Shown: one piece after another, positions 15,765-23,570 of the stretch | How the letters are laid out: each line of letters starts with the position of its first letter | How positions within the stretch are numbered: position 1 is the first letter of the stretch | Assembly (NCBI GenBank): GCA_051880335.1 | Contig: JBJENT010000270.1 | Coordinates: forward strand, 1 to 26,907 | Direction of reading: 5' to 3' | From: 1XD8-76 sp051880335 | GTDB lineage: Bacteria > Bacillota > Clostridia > Lachnospirales > Lachnospiraceae | Length of the DNA: 26,907 nt | Notes under the pieces: generated by a model | What the model saw: the letters and a program-made list of their open reading frames with translations, nothing else | What the model was told of the DNA's origin: nothing | Databases searched by the model: none | Made by a program: the position numbers and the translations under genes

Positions 15765-17204
15765 TTATGTTCCGGAAGCAAGCAGTTCTGTGGTCAACGC
15801 GAAATTCTGCGTTCCTGCATCATACTGTGTTCCGTACAAAGGTAAATTATAGATTCCGACAGCATAATAATTTCCGGTCTTTTCAGTAGAACCATCCGGA
15901 TTCAGAAAATATTCTGAGAAAATATAGAAGTCGCCTTCTTCTTCGATGGTGGTACAGCATGCAAAGGTATAAGTAACCCTTCTGGGATTATCTTCTGCGA
16001 TCTGTCCATCCAGGCTGTAAACTTTACCGGCAGAATACAGATACTGCATGATGACATCCGCCGCTTCATTTACCGTATGATCCGTTATCAGTTCCAGATT
16101 ATAATTTCGTACCGTTACTTCACTGGAAATACCGTTTTCATCGATTGCAACAAATTTATATGTACTTTTCCCTAATGGCATGGTCAAAAAACCACTGTAA
16201 AGGGTGCTTTGATCTGTAGGTTCTGAATCGTCTGTTGTATAGTAAATCAGACATCCTTCTTCTGCCTCCGCATGAATCAGCTGCGGAGTCCAGAAATCAC
16301 CACTGTATGCATCTACTTCCGGTGCAAAGGGAATGGATACATCCACGTGATAGGTTGCTTTCGCCAGCGGACTGGTAATCCCAAAATCATTTATGAAAAT
16401 AGCTGTAATAACATAATCCCCTGTGTCCAGAAAAATAGGCGAAATATATTCTTCCGATGCTCTGGTAGGAGTCGAACCATCCATGGTAAAGTAAATATGC
16501 CCTGAGGTATTACTGAATATTTTTAATGGAATAATTTCGTTATAGGCACCTTCCAGATAATTAAACTCAGGCGCAGCAGCCATATACTGGGAATATTTTT
16601 CTCTTATGCTTTCATTCTGACAGGACATCAGCAAACTGTTAATCTGCTCATACTGTCCTTTTTCATCATAAAATGCAACAATTTTGGTATAAACCTGTAC
16701 CTGCGCCTCTTCGGAAATGGATTCCTTTTTCATAATGTCAAGCAGCGTATTGATGTAAGCATCCGGTTCATTTTTCTGAAGATAACAGTCTGCTATTTTG
16801 AATTTTATTTCTTCAAAATCTCCACCTGCATTCAATGCAGCCTGCAAATCTGTGACAGCACTGTCATAATCACCACTTTGCATCTCTATTTTTGCCTGTT
16901 TTAGCAGATATCCCGAAGATTTATGATAGGCTGTAACAGAATAATATACAACCAAAACAATAAGTGCAAGTAAGAAAACACATCCAAGCCCCAGAACAAA
17001 CATATTCTTATGGCTTTCATTTCCTGTTTCTTTGTCGTTTGAGGAATCGGAGGTTATCAGATCTTCAACCACATTGGATAAAGACTCTTCTATGCTTTGT
17101 TCCACTTCCGGTTCAAAATCCGGAACCATCTGTATTTCATGGCCACATTTTTCACATAACAAATAACCATCCGGTATTTCATGGCCACATTGCGGACATT
17201 TCAT
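15765..17204 (-). CDS. zinc-ribbon, TPR-like, chitobiase-domain membrane protein
   Basis: The 479-residue protein combines four parts. First is an N-terminal zinc ribbon (C3, C6, C17, C20 in CPQCGHEIPDGYLLCEKC). After an acidic linker comes one membrane segment (~68-90, FVLGLGCVFLLALIVLVVYY). Third is a TPR-like helical region (AKIEMQSGDYDSAVTDLQAAL and repeats, ~100-200). Fourth are two chitobiase/beta-hexosaminidase C-terminal-type strand domains (IYFTMDGSTPTRASEEYISP, and IYYTTDDSEPT with LYSG), then an unrecognised end. No catalytic domain is visible, so a binding or scaffolding role at the outer face is likely. The ATG at 17204 is chosen over one at 17282 because AAAGGAGG lies directly upstream and it avoids overlap with folD. 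Its place between folD and nfnA is unexplained. Confidence 0.82.
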   Translation of the reverse strand: MKCPQCGHEIPDGYLLCEKCGHEIQMVPDFEPEVEQSIEESLSNVVEDLITSDSSNDKETGNESHKNMFVLGLGCVFLLALIVLVVYYSVTAYHKSSGYLLKQAKIEMQSGDYDSAVTDLQAALNAGGDFEEIKFKIADCYLQKNEPDAYINTLLDIMKKESISEEAQVQVYTKIVAFYDEKGQYEQINSLLMSCQNESIREKYSQYMAAAPEFNYLEGAYNEIIPLKIFSNTSGHIYFTMDGSTPTRASEEYISPIFLDTGDYVITAIFINDFGITSPLAKATYHVDVSIPFAPEVDAYSGDFWTPQLIHAEAEEGCLIYYTTDDSEPTDQSTLYSGFLTMPLGKSTYKFVAIDENGISSEVTVRNYNLELITDHTVNEAADVIMQYLYSAGKVYSLDGQIAEDNPRRVTYTFACCTTIEEEGDFYIFSEYFLNPDGSTEKTGNYYAVGIYNLPLYGTQYDAGTQNFALTTELLASGT

Positions 17205-17244
17205 AGGCAACCTCCTTTCCTCTTTTTTGACTTCTTTGTATATA

Positions 17245-18081
17245 TCAAACACTTTCCACACAGTTATGCATAAGCATTGCAATCGTCATCGGGCCGACAC
17301 CACCGGGAACCGGTGTAATGGCTGTAGTTTTCTCAGCCACATCATCAAAATCAACATCACCACAAAGTTTATTGTTTTCATTTCTGTGGATTCCGACGTC
17401 GATGACAACAGCGCCTTCTTTCACATATTCCGCTGTAATAAATTTCGGTTTTCCGATGGCAACAATCAAAATATCTGCCCGTTTTGTCACTTCTTTCAGA
17501 TCTTTTGTTTTGGAATGACAGACAGTCACGGTTCCGTTTTCCCGGAGCAAAAGAAGTGCCATCGGTTTTCCAACAATATTACTGCGGCCTACAACCACAC
17601 ATTCCTTTCCAGCGATTTCAACACCGCTTCTTTTCAGTAATTGGATAATTCCGGCAGGCGTACAGGATACAAAACCGGGTTGTCCGATACATAATGCCCC
17701 TACGCTTTGCGGATGAAAACCATCCACATCCTTTCGAGGATCAATCGCCTGAATCACATGATCTTCATTGATGTGCTTTGGCAAAGGCAGCTGGACCAGA
17801 ATACCATTAACTGCCTTATCTTCATTTAACTTTTGTATCAGGGATAATAATTCTTCTTCTGTTGTTTCTTCCGGTATTTCATAAGATAAAGACTTAATTC
17901 CGCAGAATTCACAGGCTTTTTTCTTATTTCTTACATAAACACTGGAGGCAGGATCTGCACCTACCTGTATTACAGCCAGGCTGATATCCACACCCTCTTC
18001 TTTATATTTCTGTACTCTGTCCCTGCACTCCTCTTTAATGCAGGCAGAAATCGCTTTTCCATCTATTAAAGTATAACTCAT
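17245..18081 (-). CDS. folD: bifunctional methylenetetrahydrofolate dehydrogenase/methenyl-THF cyclohydrolase
   Basis: FolD interconverts 5,10-methylene-, methenyl- and 10-formyl-tetrahydrofolate in the cytoplasm, usually with NADP(H). The 278-residue protein has the catalytic block SSVYVRNKKKACEFCGI (lysine at residue 53). It also has GILVQLPLPKHI, the FHPQSVGAL substrate loop, the nucleotide site VVGRSNIVGKPMALLLL, and the C-terminal signature TPVPGGVGPMTIAML. The ATG at 18081 is preferred over a TTG at 18096 because GAGGAG lies seven bases before it. It directly follows fhs; the two enzymes catalyse consecutive one-carbon steps. Confidence 0.96.
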   Translation of the reverse strand: MSYTLIDGKAISACIKEECRDRVQKYKEEGVDISLAVIQVGADPASSVYVRNKKKACEFCGIKSLSYEIPEETTEEELLSLIQKLNEDKAVNGILVQLPLPKHINEDHVIQAIDPRKDVDGFHPQSVGALCIGQPGFVSCTPAGIIQLLKRSGVEIAGKECVVVGRSNIVGKPMALLLLRENGTVTVCHSKTKDLKEVTKRADILIVAIGKPKFITAEYVKEGAVVIDVGIHRNENNKLCGDVDFDDVAEKTTAITPVPGGVGPMTIAMLMHNCVESV

Positions 18082-18145
18082 AATATCACTCCTCAAGTAT
18101 TTCTTTGTTTTTTACTTTTTTATTGCTGAATTCATCCAAACTTCC

Positions 18146-19816
18146 TTAGAACAAGCCGGTGATCTTACCGTTTTCATCCACATCGATCTGGAATGCTGCC
18201 GGTTTTTTCGGAAGTCCGGGCATGGTCATAACCGCTCCCGTCAGTACAACCACAAAACCTGCACCAGCAGAAACATAAGCTTCTCTCACACTGATGTTGA
18301 AGTGTTCCGGTCTACCCAGAAGATTCGGGTCATCGGAAAGGGAATACTGTGTTTTTGCCATACAGACAGGCAGATTACCAAAGCCCATCTCTTCCAGCTT
18401 TGCAAGCTGTTTTGAAGCAGAAGCCACATAGCTTACACCATCTGCTCCATAGATTTCCTTAGCAATGGTTTCAATTTTTTCCTTTAAAGAAAGTTCATTC
18501 TCATATAACACATGGAAATTGCTCCTCTTATTTTCCATGGTTTCCAGAACTTTCTCTGCCAGGGCAATACCGCCTTCTCCACCTTTTTCCCATACTTCAG
18601 AAAGGGCGAAGTCACAATCTCTTTCTTCACAGAATTTCTTTACAAAATCAAGCTCTGACTGGGTATCTGTTGCAAAAGCATTCAGGGTAACTACAACAGG
18701 CACACCATATTTTTTCAGATTTTCAATATGTTTTTCCAGATTAACAATACCTTTTTTCAGGGCTTCCAGATTTTCTGTGGAAAGCTCAGCCTTTGGAACG
18801 CCGCCATTATATTTTAAGGCACGAACCGTTGCCACGAGTACAACCACATCCGGTGAAAGACCGGACATACGACATTTGATGTCAAAGAACTTTTCCGCAC
18901 CAAGATCTGCACCGAAACCAGCCTCTGTGATACAATAATCCGCCATCTTTAAAGCAGCTTTCGTTGCGCGAACCGAGTTACAGCCATGAGCGATATTGGC
19001 AAAAGGACCACCATGAACCAGCGCCGGTGTATGTTCCAGTGTCTGAATCATATTGGGTTTTAAAGCATCTTTTAACAGTGCTGCCATAGAACCTACCGCG
19101 TTAAGATCAGCAGCTGTTACCGGATTGCCTTCAAAATTATAGGCTACCACCATTCTTCCAAGACGTTTTTTCAGATCTTCCATATCATCAGCCAGACACA
19201 AAACTGCCATGATTTCGGAAGCAACTGTAATAACAAAATGATCTTCCCTGACGGTACCATCCATTTTGTTTCCAAGACCGATTACAATATTACGAAGAAC
19301 ACGGTCGTTCATATCAAGACATCTTTTCCATACAACGCTTCTGGTATCAATGCCCAGCTCATTTCCCTGCTGGATATGATTGTCCAATAAAGCCGCCAGC
19401 AGATTGTTGGCAGATGTAATTGCATGAAAATCTCCGGTAAAATGAAGGTTCAGATCTTCCATGGGAACAACCTGTGCATATCCGCCTCCGGCAGCGCCGC
19501 CTTTGATACCAAAACATGGTCCAAGAGAAGGCTCACGAAGTGCAATGATCGCATTTTTACCCAGTTTGCCAAATGCTTCACCTAAGCCCACACTGGTTGT
19601 TGTTTTTCCTTCTCCTGCAGGAGTCGGATTGATCGCGGTAACCAGAATCAATTTACCGTTTTCTTTGTCTTTTAAGCTGTTTATGTACTCATCGGATATT
19701 TTGGCTTTATATTTTCCATAAAGCTCTAAATCATCCATTTTTATGCCTGCTCTCGCAGCCACATCAACAATGGGTTCCAGGACAGCCTCCTGTGCGATTT
19801 CAATATCAGTTTTCAT
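18146..19816 (-). CDS. fhs: formate-tetrahydrofolate ligase
   Basis: This enzyme uses ATP to join formate to tetrahydrofolate, giving 10-formyl-THF. It feeds purine and thymidylate synthesis and, in acetogens, the methyl branch of the Wood-Ljungdahl pathway. The 556-residue length is standard. The P-loop is PTPAGEGKTTTSVGLGE at ~64-80. Other conserved blocks are LREPSLGPCFGIKGGAAGGGYAQ, LHFTGDFHAI, LVHGGPFANIAHG, and the closing GAVMTMPGLPKKPAA. The ATG at 19816 has GAGGAG seven bases upstream. The leader is nearly identical to that of folD over 17 bases. The rest of the Wood-Ljungdahl genes are not in the window, so acetogenesis cannot be concluded. Confidence 0.97.
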   Translation of the reverse strand: MKTDIEIAQEAVLEPIVDVAARAGIKMDDLELYGKYKAKISDEYINSLKDKENGKLILVTAINPTPAGEGKTTTSVGLGEAFGKLGKNAIIALREPSLGPCFGIKGGAAGGGYAQVVPMEDLNLHFTGDFHAITSANNLLAALLDNHIQQGNELGIDTRSVVWKRCLDMNDRVLRNIVIGLGNKMDGTVREDHFVITVASEIMAVLCLADDMEDLKKRLGRMVVAYNFEGNPVTAADLNAVGSMAALLKDALKPNMIQTLEHTPALVHGGPFANIAHGCNSVRATKAALKMADYCITEAGFGADLGAEKFFDIKCRMSGLSPDVVVLVATVRALKYNGGVPKAELSTENLEALKKGIVNLEKHIENLKKYGVPVVVTLNAFATDTQSELDFVKKFCEERDCDFALSEVWEKGGEGGIALAEKVLETMENKRSNFHVLYENELSLKEKIETIAKEIYGADGVSYVASASKQLAKLEEMGFGNLPVCMAKTQYSLSDDPNLLGRPEHFNISVREAYVSAGAGFVVVLTGAVMTMPGLPKKPAAFQIDVDENGKITGLF

Positions 19817-19843
19817 AACATCACTCCTCTTCTGTCTGAAATT

Positions 19844-22615
19844 TTATAAAGACTCCTCGATGTATGTTTCAAATTGTTCCGGGCTCATAAGGACCTTACG
19901 CGGCTTGGTTCCTTCCTCTTCGCCAACCACACCGGCTTCACACAGCTGATCCATGATTCTGGCAGCCCTGTTAAAACCGATTTTGAAAACTCTTTGTAAC
20001 ATGCCGATGGATGCTTTATCCTTTTCAATAATAAATCTTCCCGCCTCTACGAAATATTCATCTACACTTGATGTATTTTCATAGCTGCCGGAAGAAGAAC
20101 TGCCGCTAAAGCTTCCACCATTTTTAAGCTGTCCTTCTACATCCGGATTATATTCACAAATCACATTTTGTGCCTTTAAAAAATCCACTACATCCTGAAC
20201 TTCATCATCTGAAATAAATGCGCCCTGAATACGTGCAGGTTTGGGATATCCCTGAGGATAAAACAGCATGTCCCCTTTTCCAAGCAGTTTTTCTGCGCCA
20301 TTCATATCCAGAATCGTTCTGGAATCCACACCGCTGGATACCGCAAAGGCGATTCTACTGGGCATATTTGCTTTGATCAGACCGGTAATAACATCTACAG
20401 ACGGTCTTTGCGTTGCAATAACCAGATGAATGCCTGCCGCTCTTGCCAGCTGGGCAAGTCTGCATATGGACTCTTCCACCTCATTCTGAGCTACCATCAT
20501 AAGGTCTGCAAGTTCGTCTACAATGATCACAATCTGCGGCATCTTAACCGGTACATCCGGTAATCCCTTTTTCTGCATTTCCTGAACTTTCTGATTGTAT
20601 CCCTTTAAATCACGAACGTTCATTTCTGCAAATTTATTATAACGTTCGGTCATTTCAGCAACACCCCAGTGAAGGGCTCCTGCCGCTTTTTTCGGGTCTG
20701 TCACAACCGGAAGAAGCAGATGTGGTATCCCGTTGTATACACTGAGTTCTACCACTTTCGGATCAATCATGATCAGTTTGACATCATCCGGATGCGCTTT
20801 ATAAAGAATACTCATAATAATCGTGTTGATGCAGACCGATTTTCCTGAACCGGTGGCCCCGGCAATCAGCACATGAGGCATTTTTGCAATGTCTGTCACA
20901 ACAGTCTGTCCACCAATATCTTTTCCTACTGCAAATGCCAGATTGGACGAGAAATCTTTGTATGCTTTGGTCTCCAGCAATTCACGGAATACTACCGTAG
21001 CATTTTCTTTATTCGGCACTTCGATACCCACAGCTGCTTTTCCGGGAATCGGAGCCTCGATTCGAATATCTGTAGCAGCCAGATTCAGTTTGATATCATC
21101 TGCAAGACCAACAATTTTACTTACTTTGACACCCACTTCAGGCTGAATCTCATATCGGGTCACAGAAGGTCCCTGACTGATGTCTGTTATAGTCACGTTT
21201 ACCCCAAACGTCTGCAATGTCTGCTGCAGCCTAAGTGCCGTAGTTTTCAGTTCACGTTCACTGTCACCTGCCACCTTTTTCCCGGATTGTTTTAATAAGG
21301 AAATCGGTGGGAAAACATATTTTTTCGTTGGTGGGGTTTTCTTCACAGGAGCTGGTGCAGGCCTGCGGGCAGCATCATTTCGTTTCGCCTCAGCATCGCT
21401 TTCGAAACCTATCTCACCATAATCTGTGGCTTTTCCTTTTCGTGGAGAACGCTCTGTCACCGGATCAGGCATGGATGCCAGTGTGGCATCATTTATGATC
21501 TCTGCATCAGGAGCAGTCTGCATACCCGGCAAATTCTGAGTTCTCGGAAGAGTCTCCTGCTGATATACATTCTCTCTGACCGGGGACATATTCTGACCCA
21601 TGTCTGGATATATTTTTGAATCAAAAGTTGAAGGCAATCCAATATCCATATCCAGATCAGAATCCATATCCTGAATCGTAATCTCATGCATATCATCGGA
21701 ACGTTTCATCGAATGATCTTTATCCGCAAGTGAGGTATCCAGCATAACACCTCTTGATTTTCTGTCCATTCGAAGAATTTTTTCGTCTTCCAGTTCTTCT
21801 TTTTTCATTCTTTTTTCAAGAGCCTTTTCCTGTTGCTCCTGTTTCCTTCGCTCTGCACGTTCCTGTCTGGACAAGCGGAGAGATTCTTTTCTCTCATAGG
21901 CATAATCTTCTCTGGAAGAATCATCTTCTTTGTCTCTATATTCCTCTCTGGAAGCTGCTTCCTCTCTTCTCCGGATTGCATCCTGTCTGGATGCTTCAGC
22001 AAGATAATGTCCTTTCTCTTTTGCACCTTTTAGCAGTGATTTTTCTGTCAAAAGAACAATACATATCATACCTGCAACCAGAACCAGAAGTAAGGTACCT
22101 GCCATGGACAGCTTATGATAGCAAAGGGATGTAAGCATCCCTGCAAATAATCCACCACCATTTTTAAACTGAGCAGAATTTTTATAAAAAGAAAGAAAAT
22201 CCAGCTGTTCCTCTCCATATATTCTTCCGGCCCACAATTCACATATCATGGCCAGAATAAAGAAAAGACAGATACCTGCAATCAGCTTTCTTCTGGCGGC
22301 ACTGCTTCCTGCATTTATGGTTCCAAACGCAAATGCAAAAAAGAACAGTATAGGAGCCAGATATGCCATCAGGCCAAATAATCCAAACTGAATGCTGCTT
22401 AATGTATCACCAATGGTTCCAACAATCCCGAAATTACATAAAAACAGAAATAAACATACTGCAAATATCAAAATCATCAGGATTTCATTTACCAGAGAAT
22501 TATCTAAAGGTTCGTCGTTTCTTGTAACTTTATTATTTTTTCGTGAGGTACTGCCTGCGTTCCTGGAACGGGTGCCGCTTTTTTTCCGGCTGGTCGTTCG
22601 GTTTCCAGATGCCAT
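19844..22615 (-). CDS. ftsK: DNA translocase FtsK/SpoIIIE
   Basis: This ATP-driven DNA pump moves chromosome DNA through the division or sporulation septum. The 923-residue protein has a basic N-terminus, about four membrane segments (~45-195), and a long charged linker rich in Arg/Glu. The motor follows, with Walker A GATGSGKS at ~586-593 and Walker B IVIIVDELADL near 700, plus LVIATQRPSVDVITGLIKANMPSRIAF. The C-terminal winged-helix gamma domain (SIGMLQRVFKIGFNRAARIMDQL) reads DNA polarity signals. The ATG at 22615 is chosen over a TTG at 22621, with AAGGG seven bases upstream. It follows tepA, as spoIIIE does in Bacillus, and has its own promoter. Sequence alone does not separate a vegetative FtsK from a SpoIIIE role. 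Confidence 0.96.
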   Translation of the reverse strand: MASGNRTTSRKKSGTRSRNAGSTSRKNNKVTRNDEPLDNSLVNEILMILIFAVCLFLFLCNFGIVGTIGDTLSSIQFGLFGLMAYLAPILFFFAFAFGTINAGSSAARRKLIAGICLFFILAMICELWAGRIYGEEQLDFLSFYKNSAQFKNGGGLFAGMLTSLCYHKLSMAGTLLLVLVAGMICIVLLTEKSLLKGAKEKGHYLAEASRQDAIRRREEAASREEYRDKEDDSSREDYAYERKESLRLSRQERAERRKQEQQEKALEKRMKKEELEDEKILRMDRKSRGVMLDTSLADKDHSMKRSDDMHEITIQDMDSDLDMDIGLPSTFDSKIYPDMGQNMSPVRENVYQQETLPRTQNLPGMQTAPDAEIINDATLASMPDPVTERSPRKGKATDYGEIGFESDAEAKRNDAARRPAPAPVKKTPPTKKYVFPPISLLKQSGKKVAGDSERELKTTALRLQQTLQTFGVNVTITDISQGPSVTRYEIQPEVGVKVSKIVGLADDIKLNLAATDIRIEAPIPGKAAVGIEVPNKENATVVFRELLETKAYKDFSSNLAFAVGKDIGGQTVVTDIAKMPHVLIAGATGSGKSVCINTIIMSILYKAHPDDVKLIMIDPKVVELSVYNGIPHLLLPVVTDPKKAAGALHWGVAEMTERYNKFAEMNVRDLKGYNQKVQEMQKKGLPDVPVKMPQIVIIVDELADLMMVAQNEVEESICRLAQLARAAGIHLVIATQRPSVDVITGLIKANMPSRIAFAVSSGVDSRTILDMNGAEKLLGKGDMLFYPQGYPKPARIQGAFISDDEVQDVVDFLKAQNVICEYNPDVEGQLKNGGSFSGSSSSGSYENTSSVDEYFVEAGRFIIEKDKASIGMLQRVFKIGFNRAARIMDQLCEAGVVGEEEGTKPRKVLMSPEQFETYIEESL

Positions 22616-22647
22616 ATTCAATCCCTTACTTTCCTAGTTTCAATATA

Positions 22648-22661
22648 TGTGTTTAAACACA
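22648..22661. promoter_or_regulatory. 14-bp perfect palindrome in the ftsK leader
   Basis: TGTGTTTAAACACA is self-complementary over all 14 bases. It lies about 14 bases past the -10 element, roughly +8 to +21 of the expected ftsK transcript. The position would suit a repressor roadblock. I do not recognise the operator family. Confidence 0.4.
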
Positions 22662-22674
22662 ATACAACTAGATT

Positions 22675-22703
22675 AGTATATCAGAAAAACATTGGTTTGT
22701 CAT
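22675..22703 (-). promoter_or_regulatory. sigma-A promoter for ftsK
   Basis: The -35 is ATGACA (22703-22698, five of six). The spacer is 17 bases, and the -10 is TATACT (22680-22675, five of six) preceded by TGA as an extended -10. The start point should be near 22668, giving a leader of about 53 bases. It separates ftsK expression from tepA. Confidence 0.65.
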
Positions 22704-22714
22704 CCTTTATAGAG

Positions 22715-23461
22715 TTACCGATATTTATCTATTCTTCTCTTCAATTCCTTCACAGCCTCCTTGAGTCCACCCACTTTATTGATGATTCCTTCTTCTACAG
22801 CCTCTTCCCCTTCCAAAATCGTTCCCACATCCTTTGTTAAAATTCCGGTCTCCATTAAAAGTTCTTCAAATCGGTCTTTATTGATATTGGAATGATTTGC
22901 CACAAAGGTACTGATTCTGTTTTGCATTTGTCTGAAATAATCATAGGTTTGAGGTGCTCCGATTACAGTTCCACTCATTCTGACCGGATGCACCACCATG
23001 GTACCGGTTGGAACAATGAAAGAATAATCTGTGCTGACAGCTATGGGGATTCCAATAGAATGGGAGCCTCCCAGAACAAGAGAAACCGTTGGTTTTCCAA
23101 CTGATGCAAGCATTTCCGCAATGGCCAGACCGGCTTCTACGTCACCTCCCATGGTATGAAGAAGTACAAGCACTCCATCGATACTCTGGTCGTCATGTAT
23201 AGCTGCAATTTTTGGCAGGATATGCTCATACTTTGTGGTTTTCACATTGCTCCCCAATATATCATGTCCTTCAATTTCACCGATAATCGTAATCAATTGA
23301 ATCTTATATTGTCCCCCATTCTGATCCAGTACAGCCTGACCAGATTCCTTGATCTCTTCTCTTTTATCTTCATTGATTTCTTTCTGATTCATATCTTTAC
23401 GTTTGTCATCTTTTGGTCTGGAATCCTTGTTATTTGACCCTTTATGATTTGATTTTCCCAT
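22715..23461 (-). CDS. tepA: ClpP-like serine protease TepA (YmfB)
   Basis: TepA is a cytoplasmic ClpP-fold protease homologue; the Bacillus protein was linked to protein translocation and degradation of small proteins. The 248-residue protein has a Lys/Asp-rich N-terminal ~40 residues, probably disordered. The ClpP/crotonase fold follows: VLVLLHTMGGDVEAGLAIAE (oxyanion region), LVLGGSHSIGIPIAVS with the nucleophile-type serine, and MVVHPVRMSG with the catalytic histidine position. EEAVEEGIINKVGG lies near the end. The ATG at 23461 has GGAGG eight bases upstream. An intrinsic terminator precedes the gene, so it should have its own start signal, though I could not identify one confidently. Its placement before ftsK/spoIIIE is conserved in Firmicutes. 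Confidence 0.9.
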   Translation of the reverse strand: MGKSNHKGSNNKDSRPKDDKRKDMNQKEINEDKREEIKESGQAVLDQNGGQYKIQLITIIGEIEGHDILGSNVKTTKYEHILPKIAAIHDDQSIDGVLVLLHTMGGDVEAGLAIAEMLASVGKPTVSLVLGGSHSIGIPIAVSTDYSFIVPTGTMVVHPVRMSGTVIGAPQTYDYFRQMQNRISTFVANHSNINKDRFEELLMETGILTKDVGTILEGEEAVEEGIINKVGGLKEAVKELKRRIDKYR

Positions 23462-23493
23462 CCTTTTTTCCTCCAGAATAAGTTGTTAATTTT

Positions 23494-23521
23494 AAAAAAA
23501 GAGAGTCCTAAGACTCTCTTT
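23494..23521 (-). terminator. intrinsic terminator after the glycosyltransferase block
   Basis: On the minus strand a perfect 10-bp stem (AAAGAGAGTC/GACTCTCTTT, with the outer A-T pairs shared with the tail) encloses the loop TTAG. It runs into a seven-base T tract. It lies 50 bp after the GT-C-like gene and 33 bp before tepA. Confidence 0.9.
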
Positions 23522-23570
23522 AGAATGTGTATTTTTTTACAACCTATGCATGGGGTAAAATAGAAAAATT

